Shown one piece after another: positions 57,057 through 64,000 of a stretch of 64,000 nucleotides of DNA; positions within the stretch are counted from its first letter, which is position 1; every line of letters begins with the position of its first letter. This DNA comes from Ichthyophis bannanicus. Lineage: Eukaryota > Chordata > Amphibia > Gymnophiona > Ichthyophiidae. The notes under the pieces were generated by a model. That model saw only the letters and a list, made by a program, of their open reading frames with translations. It had not been told where the DNA came from and made no database searches. The position numbers and the translations under genes were made by a program. The DNA is taken from assembly GCA_033557465.1 (NCBI GenBank), contig CM066051.1:106555026-106619025 (forward strand), read 5' to 3'.

Positions 57057-58190
57057 ATATTTTATTTCTTTATTTATTAGGCTTTCACTGCTATTTTCAC
57101 ATTCTTCAATGTATAGTCAATCTCTTTTCTGGAAGCTATACACCATTCTGCTTTCCCTTTCTTTGCCTCCTCCCCCCCCCCTCGTTCTTCCTCTTCCCCC
57201 TCTCCTCTCCTCTCCCTTCCCTTCCCTCTCCTCCTTTCCTCCCCCCCCCCCCCCAGGCACTTCTGTTCGCTATCAATTCTGTTGACTGCATGATTCTTAC
57301 TATTATTTTTATTTCTTTTATCTCTTTTACTATTTTGCTCTTACTTTATTTTGAATTTTTTATTTGAGGAAGTCACCTGTTTTGTTTTGTTACTATTTTG
57401 TTCTGCTTTTTTGTTTGTAAATTCCTACAGCTTTTCAGCAATTGGTTTACCATTCATCCACTGGATTCTGTACTGGTTTCACTGAGTTTTTTAATGTTGC
57501 TGCTGCTGCTATCTACAATACTTTCTTGTATTAATATGTATTTACTAGTGGATTGATCCAATGTTTCATCTACCATTGTAGGCAATGCTGTTCGGTGACC
57601 AGTCTTTGCTCTGGTGGGGTATTTCCTGTAACCGTTTTTTTTTTTCTTTTTTTTGTTTCTCTATTATGACTTGTGATGTTCTTTTACTGCGTTTTATGCT
57701 ATAACCATATTTTAGGCTTTGCATGCGCCTGCAGTGTTACCATGTATTTTTGATTGCTTTTAATTGGTCTTATCATAATCTATACACTTTTAATACTGTT
57801 TTATTTATTTACTTATTTATTATGCCTGAGCCTTAATTGATATGGTTGTTGTTTTTTAGGTCTGTGTATGTCCTATCGCTTATAGTGTATCAAGTTGGAA
57901 GTGACTTTTAACTCTACCGGTAATCCTCTGTTTTTTATATGAGCATTTCTTATGACTCTGAGTATTTTGCTATCTATGTTATACTTTTTTATTATTTTAT
58001 TGTTTCTGTGTTATCTTTCAATTTTAATATTTTTATGATGTTTCTTGTCTATATATTATTTTGGGATGTTTTTAATGTTCTTTATTTTGATGTACATATA
58101 TGTTTTAATACTTTAGACCCCCGACACAGGCCTTCATGCAAACACTTGGCTAAGTCGGGTCCTTTTAAATAAATTTGGTTTTACAAAGAC
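57057..58190 (+). repeat. AT-rich retroelement-like 3' region with terminal hairpin
   Basis: About 1.1 kb of T-rich plus-strand sequence. It ends with a stem-loop, gacccccgacacaggcc (58116-58132) paired with ggctaagtcgggtcc (58148-58162), followed by an AAATAAA-like tail. The hairpin-plus-tail ending suggests a retroelement 3' end. I cannot name the family. Confidence 0.4.
57151..57254 (+). repeat. Polypyrimidine tract
   Basis: 104 bp with only two purines (57165, 57184). 57185-57254 is 70 uninterrupted pyrimidines ending in C14, followed by AG. It has triplex-forming composition. Confidence 0.9.
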
Positions 58191-59204
58191 TTCATATGTG
58201 TGGCTGTGGTCATTCTCCTTTTCCTTTGTTGGACTGCTGTTGCTTGTTGCGGAGGATTTCGTCTTGTTTCTTTCCTTTCCTCAAATTAAAATTTTCAGCA
58301 AATCAAGAGAAAAGAACAAACAGAATTTTAGATTGAAAGAAGAGTTTTCTCCTTTAAGTCCCTGGGCAATAATCCATGTGCCAAGTCACATTAGAATATC
58401 ACTTCGTCAGCTCAAAATTGGCCTGCTAAGCCATTATTTTCGAGACAGTAAAGCTGCTTCCCCAAAGCTCCAGGAGTAGCCATATTCATAGAACCATCAC
58501 AAATGACCTCATACAGAGGGGGGATCTGATTGGTCCTTGCAGTCTATGTGTGCGTGCGATGTCATTTGTGACATCATAACCAACTATGGGTCAATGAAGC
58601 TCCATCAGAGCAGATTATGGCTGTCTTCCACCTGAAGACTTGGCAACTTTTACAACAAGGTCAAAGTTTAAACAGGATTTTGAAGAGTAATAGGACAATT
58701 CTGGGCCTGGCACAGAAATAAGGTAATGAGACACCACGGGTGCTCAGAGGATGCCCACCTGGCTTTCTGAGATTCATTTGGAAAAGGAAGTGGGATGATC
58801 GTTAACCTAATTACTGGGACTGTTCTTATTCAGTTCCTTATTTAAGTTTCAAGCGTGTCTGGTCAGAGTAATTTATACTAAAATCCGGTATCCCAGATTA
58901 AAACAAACAAATTCTTAAGTAAAACTCTCTCAAGGCAATAAGGGAAATAATCAGAGGGAAGGAAGATGAGGGGAAGGGGCTTTTTCCAACATCCCAGCCT
59001 TGTGTGGTTCTTTGCTGATGATCTCTTAGCGCGGTTGTTCTCCCGATGTATGACAGCAGGGGAAATACAGGTCAGACAGGTGGCACAGCTAAGTATTGAA
59101 GTGACTGAACCAAGCGGCCTGTGAAATCTTTGCCATCGGAGGATTATAAGAGCAGGTCTGATGCATGTTGGTCCGGGGGGTGCACAGGAGTCAGATGATT
59201 TATT
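58191..59204. other. Non-coding, nothing recognised
   Basis: No ORF of note, no repeat family identified. Confidence 0.35.
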
Positions 59205-59580
59205 TATTTAACAAAAGCTTATATACCGTCCCTTCCTGAGATCAGGGGCAGTTTACATGGAACATCAGAACATGTCTTACAATAAACATAGGAGCTATGT
59301 ACAATTAACATATAAACAGCAGAACTATGTACAATTAATTCTGGAACTATATACATTTAACGTGTATGAAAGTGAGTAGGTAGTTGTACTCATTTTGATT
59401 GTATTTAATGTTTGAACTGGGGCAATTATGTTGTTTTGAGGTTTAAGTTGTTAAATGGTGGGGGTGAAGATGTTTTTAGGTTTTTTTGGGAGCTGAAGAG
59501 GTTGCTTGGATCACTGAACTGTTCTTTAAAAAGATGTGTTTTTAGATTCTTGTGGAATTGCTGAAGGTCTTTTATTGCTC
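59205..59580 (-). repeat. L2-like LINE 3' fragment, reverse orientation
   Basis: On the minus strand it encodes DLQQFHKNLKTHLFKEQF, the C-terminal motif of these LINEs. A 3' UTR, an accgtatataagc-type terminal motif (reading ggacggtatataagc) and an aaataaataaat tail follow, ending at 59205. Its 5' break at 59580 abuts the plus-strand LINE fragment. Confidence 0.75.
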
Positions 59581-60601
59581 ACATGAATCTGGCACCGCTT
59601 ATAGACTGTTTCAATGCGGTCTCAACGTGGCTCCAATCACAGAACTTACGCATTCAACATAAAAAAACAGAGGTGCTTTTCATCACCAGAGACCCCAACT
59701 TTACTCCCCTATCCCATGTCAATGTCAAGGAAGCTGACTTACAAACTAAAGAAACAATAAAATACCTTGGAGTTACTTTGGATCAACGTCTGGATATGAA
59801 ACACCACATAAGCAACATAGTCAAAGCCGTTTATTTCAAAATCCGCTCACTCAAGCACCTACGCTCCCTGTTGGACCCAGACGATTTCCGGACCATATAC
59901 CAAGCGCTAATCCTGCCACACTTTGACTTTGCAAACGCCATCTTTCAAGGTCTCCCCCAATCCACACTAACCCCCTTACAGTTGGCCATGAATTCCGCAG
60001 CAAGGGTCCTCTATGGAGCCTCCAGAAGCGACCACGTGACTCCCATTCTCAAACAGCTTCACTGGCTACCTATCCATGGGAGGATCATCTTTAAAACCCT
60101 ACTCCTATCATTCAAGGCAATCAAAGGTATTTCATCCTCCTCACTCACAGATCTTATTCACATGGTCCCCCCCAACAGATCCAGAAGAGCAACAGCCGTA
60201 AACCTTCTAACAACCCCAAAGGCATTGACAAAGTGCAACATGACAACCACAAGCAGGGCGTTCAGTTTCTATGTGCCCAAATGCTGGAGTGCTCTACCCC
60301 CTGACATTAGGGCCATTGCCGACCTATATCAGTTCAGGAAGGCACTCAAATCCCACCTTTTCCTCCAATACTACCCAACCAGCAATTGAACCTAGATATC
60401 CCCTCTGAAGAAACGACCCACTCTAGAAAGACCCTTTTTCCGTGTAAATATCTCATGTATATAGTTAACCCCTGTTATCCAAGTTTGCACTCCTGTTCGA
60501 TGTAAAACCAGACAGCTTGTTATTATGGTCGTTGTGTTATGATGTAAACCGCGCTGATACCGAATAGCGTGGTATATAAGAAATTGTAATAAATAAATAA
60601 A
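59581..60601 (+). pseudogene. L2/CR1-like LINE 3' fragment with open C-terminal ORF
   Basis: 268 codons of uninterrupted C-terminal LINE ORF2: FNAVSTWLQSQNLRIQHKKT, TIKYLGVTLDQRLDM, FRTIYQALILPHFDFANAIF, LHWLPIHGRIIFKTLLLSF, YQFRKALKSHLF, then a stop at 60389. The catalytic RT palm is missing. The first methionine is simply internal, so this is a 5'-truncated insertion. The 3' UTR ends in aaccgcgctgatacc, gcgtggtatataag and an (AATA)n tail. Confidence 0.88.
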
Positions 60602-60604
60602 TTG

Positions 60605-61110
60605 CTCTTAAAAGGACTAGATGGCCTCCTGAGGTCCCTTCTAGATCTTTCTTTATCTGATTCTAGATGATCTTCTGAGGTCTCTGCCAGCCCTATCTTT
60701 CTATGATTATAGGTAACGTCTCAAGTCCTTTTCCAGCCGTATCTATGGTTCTAGATGATCTTCTGAGGTCCCTGCCAGCCCTGTCTTTCTATAATTATAG
60801 ATAACGTCTCAAGTCCTTTTCCAGCTGTATCTATGGTTCTAGATGATCTTCTGAGGTCCCTGCCAGCCCTATCTTTCTATAATTATAGATAACGTCTCAA
60901 GTCCTTTTCCAGCCGTATCTATGGTTCTAGATGATCTTCTGAGGTCCCTGCCAGCCCTGTCTTTCTATAATTATAGATAACTTCTCAAGGTCTTTTCCAG
61001 CCGTATCTATGGTTCTAGATAATCTTCTGAGATCCCTGCCAGCCCTACCTTTCTATAGTTCTTGATGGCTTTTTGAGCTCATTTCTAGCCACCATCTTAT
61101 TATAATTCTA
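60605..61110 (+). repeat. 88-bp minisatellite derived from a CR1-like 3' end
   Basis: The phrase gaggtccctgccagccct (with variants) recurs at 60678, 60766, 60854, 60942 and 61030, an exact 88-bp period. Each 88-mer is made of two related 44-bp halves. The first stretch, ggactagatggcctcctgag, reads like a CR1 3' terminus (ggactagatgacctcctgaggtcc-type). Confidence 0.88.
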
Positions 61111-61116
61111 GATAGG

Positions 61117-61165
61117 TGTAGAGAGGAGTAGCCTAATGGTTAGAGCAGTGGGCTGCAAACACACT
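61117..61165 (+). repeat. tRNA-derived SINE head, fragment
   Basis: gtagcctaatggttagagcagtgggct is box A-like and matches the head of the SINE at 10952. It ends abruptly. Confidence 0.55.
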
Positions 61166-62811
61166 ACTGTTAGTTCTTTCCCAATCTCTTATCTATTTGT
61201 CATTCTAGATGAGTTCTTTTTGAGGCTTTTCCCAGCCTCCTGTCTAAGTTTCTAGGTGACCCCTTGAGGTCATTTCCATTTCTTTCTCTGATTCTAGGTG
61301 ACTGCCTGAGGTTCTTTCAAGCCCTGTCTTTCTCTGAGTTTGGACAATTTCTTGAGGTCTTTTACAGCTACCATCTATTGGGCTGCCAACACAGCACTAA
61401 GGCACAAATGAAGAAATCCTTATACATCTGATTATAATTTTAGATGACCTTCTAAGCAGATCTCCAACCACATCTAGCTATCATTCTCAAAGTCCCTTAC
61501 AGCTCTTCAACCTCCCTATGTCTCAGAAGAGTAGATTGAGGGGAATATAGCGCTACACAAGAAGGGGATTGTAACACTTCCACGTCCACCCATCAATCAT
61601 CTATCTGGGTGATATGCCCTGGCAAAGGTCGAATCAGCCAGTCCAGGGAAGTGTTACCCAGCACTGCAACTGGTCTGCAAATCGCCTGGAGATTTGAGTA
61701 GGAGAGCAACTGATTAAATGACTTATTTACACTGTAGCTGAGTTGAACTTGTGCATCAAGTGTGAAATCATGGAGGTAGGAGAAGCGACATGCGCGGAGT
61801 AGACCCTGCAACAAAGCTGGGACATCTATGTGGCGGGTGCGCTTACGGTAACATTAAAAGTGGTGCATTTCAAACCAGATGAAGCATAAATAAACAATTT
61901 AGCATAGTTTTAAGACACTGAGCCCCACCCTTAAGAGAAGATACAGGGCTGTCAGCAAAGCTGGATCAGATTAATAGGCTAAATTAGTTCCCCCCATGTT
62001 TGAATTGCCTGCGCGGAACTATAGAATATCTGTGACCAGACGTTTCTTCATTTAAAATCAGGGTTACAAGATCTTTTTACCATTTTATGATGGTGCTCTG
62101 TCCTCCTCCCCCCCCCCCCCCCCCATCCCTGACAACATCCTCTAGGTTGGAGTCCTATAGTCCAGTAGCCGAAGGATCACTTCATCCAATTCCACCTTTT
62201 GAAGATAAGTGGCATGCTTGAGGCCAGTGTCCTCTGGAGGATTTAGCCTGCGTGTCTGAGGAACGTCACCCTCCTGAAACCTTTAAAGGGAGTTTGCAAA
62301 GACTGAGATACTTTAAGCTTTTCCCACTCTCTGCTAAACCGTCTCCTCTCATAAAGAAAGAGGCGAGTTCCACACAAGTTTAGCAATGCTTATAAAGACA
62401 CTTCCCCTCCCCCCTTTATAAAACCAGTTATCACACAGCCTCTACATGTCCCTCCCTATGGAAATAATCCGTGGAATAAGAACACCCCCCTTTACAAGAA
62501 GATCCATACGCAGCCCCTGATGTGACCCTCTCTATAGAAATAAATCTGTAGTAAGAATGTCTTCAAACATTCCCCCCCCCCCCCATGGAAACAATAGTAA
62601 TCCCTGGTAGAGAACACCCTGACTCCAGGACAAACGTGCATTGGACCTGCTCCTATATTGCCAGAGATCTCACAGGGCGTCCCTCCCCTTGGAAGTAATC
62701 CCTGCTATAAAGGCAACCGCCCCCCTTATAAGAACATCCTTACCTAGCCCCCACATGTCCCTAGTTCTAATCAGTCCTGCCTTTTGGGAAGGGAAACTTC
62801 TTTGCACTTAC
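61166..62811. other. Non-coding; diverged minisatellite-like remains, C homopolymers
   Basis: Up to about 61480 the sequence still shows loose copies of the 44-bp ctaggtgacc-ttgaggtc motif. C homopolymers of 10 or more occur at about 62107-62124 and 62572-62583. No exon is supported. Confidence 0.4.
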
Positions 62812-63008
62812 CAGGCACCGGCGGGGGGGTGAGGGGAGCTGGCTTGAGGTCTGTGGGATCCTTCTGGTCCAGGCGCAGGAGCAGACTGGAGTCTAAAAGC
62901 CAAGGCTGAGCCTGGTGGGAGGGTTGGACCAGTGTCAGAGGCAGGCCCTGGCCCTGTGCCAGTCAAAAGAACCGTGCTGGGGCAGAAGAGCTCCGTCATT
63001 CTCAGCAC
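62812..63008 (-). other. Candidate 5' exon ending in a strong splice donor
   Basis: On the minus strand an open stretch from an in-frame start at 63008 (or the next Met, MTELFCPST) ends at GCCTG|GTAAGTGC, a near-consensus donor at 62811-62806. The peptide is Pro/Gly/Ala-rich and unrecognised. It could be the 5' UTR exon of S1PR5, 9 kb upstream on the same strand, or a first coding exon of another gene. Confidence 0.25.
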
Positions 63009-63894
63009 AGCATCAGAGCCCAGAGCTCCCCTTGCAAAGCTGCCATGTCTCTGAACTGCTTTTGCTGTGTGGGGAGAGAGTTTAACCTCTGCCTTCCTTC
63101 CCCTTCGGGCAGGGATAAGGAAAGAGGGGCTAGAGGAAAGCAGCCTTGCACACAGAGGGGTATAAGTGCAACTCCATGGGAAATGAATTGGGGTTGTTTA
63201 GGGAGGGGGGGGGTTAGAGTTCCTATTGACACAATATGATTTACTAGTGAAACTTCCACACCGCTGTTTATTGCATGTTCCAGCCCTCTCTGCTGCTCCC
63301 AGCTACCCAGACAGAAACCCACAGAACCAGTTCTGAATGCATCATCCCATGCTGGTTAAACGCTGAGAAATCTTCTCTCTGGTAGACGGGAAGGGCTCTT
63401 ACAGCATAAGAAGCACTCTCTTTGGAAGCCGATTTCTCTCTCCCTTTCTCATCCTTCCTTCAGGACCTAAACGGAGCTTGTCTAATCTCCCCCTGTAAAG
63501 GATGATAAGGGTCCCAAGCCAGGGCAGGTACATGAACATTAAGCACCCACACAGCCTTGCACCCCTCCTCAATTAACTTTCAGACCCCTAGATCTGCCCC
63601 CCCCCCTTAAACTCAACAGTCATCTCAACACTACCTCTCCCCAAACAATCTGGTAAAAACGTACAGCTGGACATGATACCTTTAAATATGAACTTTGTTT
63701 TGCTCATATATATACATAACAAGGGCCTTTAGCCAGGTAGATGGGGCAAACTCTCCCTGTGGCTAAACTTAAGCGCTGATGGGACTGGGTGTCACGATCC
63801 AGTTTGCTTCATCTACAGCTGCTCTTTGCCCCCCCCCCTCCCCCCCCAGAAGCTGCTGCCCTAATTAACCCCATAAACGTTCTAATGGTTAAGC
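63009..63894. other. Non-coding, nothing recognised
   Basis: C homopolymers at about 63598-63607 and 63829-63847. If 62812-63008 is a real first exon, its promoter would lie here on the minus strand, but I see no clear TATA box or CpG island. Confidence 0.3.
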
Positions 63895-64000
63895 CGGCCC
63901 AAGTTCCCCAGTTCCAGGAATGAGATATTTTTCCCAGGTCTGGTTTTAAATCTGCACTGCAATGCACTATGGTATTTGTGGTTCCTGATTTTACCCATTG
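63895..64000 (+). repeat. Foldback element, second copy of the 9224 family, clipped by the window end
   Basis: cccaagttccccagttccagg, then ggttttaaatctgca and tgcaatgca-ta-tggtatttgt-type sequence match the arms and interior of 9224-9426. Only the left part is inside the window. Confidence 0.7.

Noticed and set aside
59205..60601. L1-style twin priming to explain the inverted LINE pair
   Set aside because: Both fragments carry their own 3' UTR and tail, whereas twin priming inverts only a 5' part of one element.

Overview
The window looks like vertebrate nuclear DNA, most likely from an amphibian and possibly a caecilian. The evidence is a DIRS-type tyrosine-recombinase retrotransposon, CR1- and L2-like LINEs, tRNA-derived SINEs, hAT-type miniature elements, a giant intronless sacsin-type exon and an S1PR5-type receptor. 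The species assignment is inference from repeat content and gene families, not from a database match.

Layout. 1-6057: a DIRS-like retrotransposon on the minus strand, cut by the left window edge. Its gag and tyrosine recombinase ORFs are open; its reverse transcriptase/RNase H ORF is broken. 6058-12211: non-coding DNA with foldbacks, a long hairpin, a short tandem duplication and a SINE. 12212-13198: an unrecognised 328-codon minus-strand ORF. 13200-17437: a decayed L2/CR1-like LINE carrying an inserted SINE and abutting a truncated hAT-like miniature element. 18250-31031: a sacsin-like gene on the minus strand. About 3,630 codons lie in one 10.9-kb exon with a clear splice acceptor, and two compensating one-base frame changes lie near its 5' end. 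31032-34226: non-coding DNA upstream of that exon, with miniature elements, a 133-bp palindrome and a 500-N assembly gap. 34227-50508: about 14 kb of a 50/51-bp G-rich satellite with higher-order structure, interrupted once by a 2-kb CR1 LINE. 52467-53627: a complete S1PR5-type GPCR ORF on the minus strand. 53628-64000: mostly non-coding DNA with LINE and SINE fragments, a polypyrimidine tract, an 88-bp minisatellite apparently grown from a CR1 tail, and one candidate 5' exon with a strong splice donor.

The cellular genes do not form a pathway. The sacsin-like protein is a predicted giant co-chaperone with HSP90-type ATPase folds, a J domain and a HEPN domain. S1PR5 is a cell-surface sphingosine-1-phosphate receptor. 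The most unusual features are the satellite with its dated LINE insertion, the frame-disrupted sacsin-like giant exon, and the DIRS copy that kept its recombinase residues but lost its RT active site. I did not find an undescribed multi-gene system.
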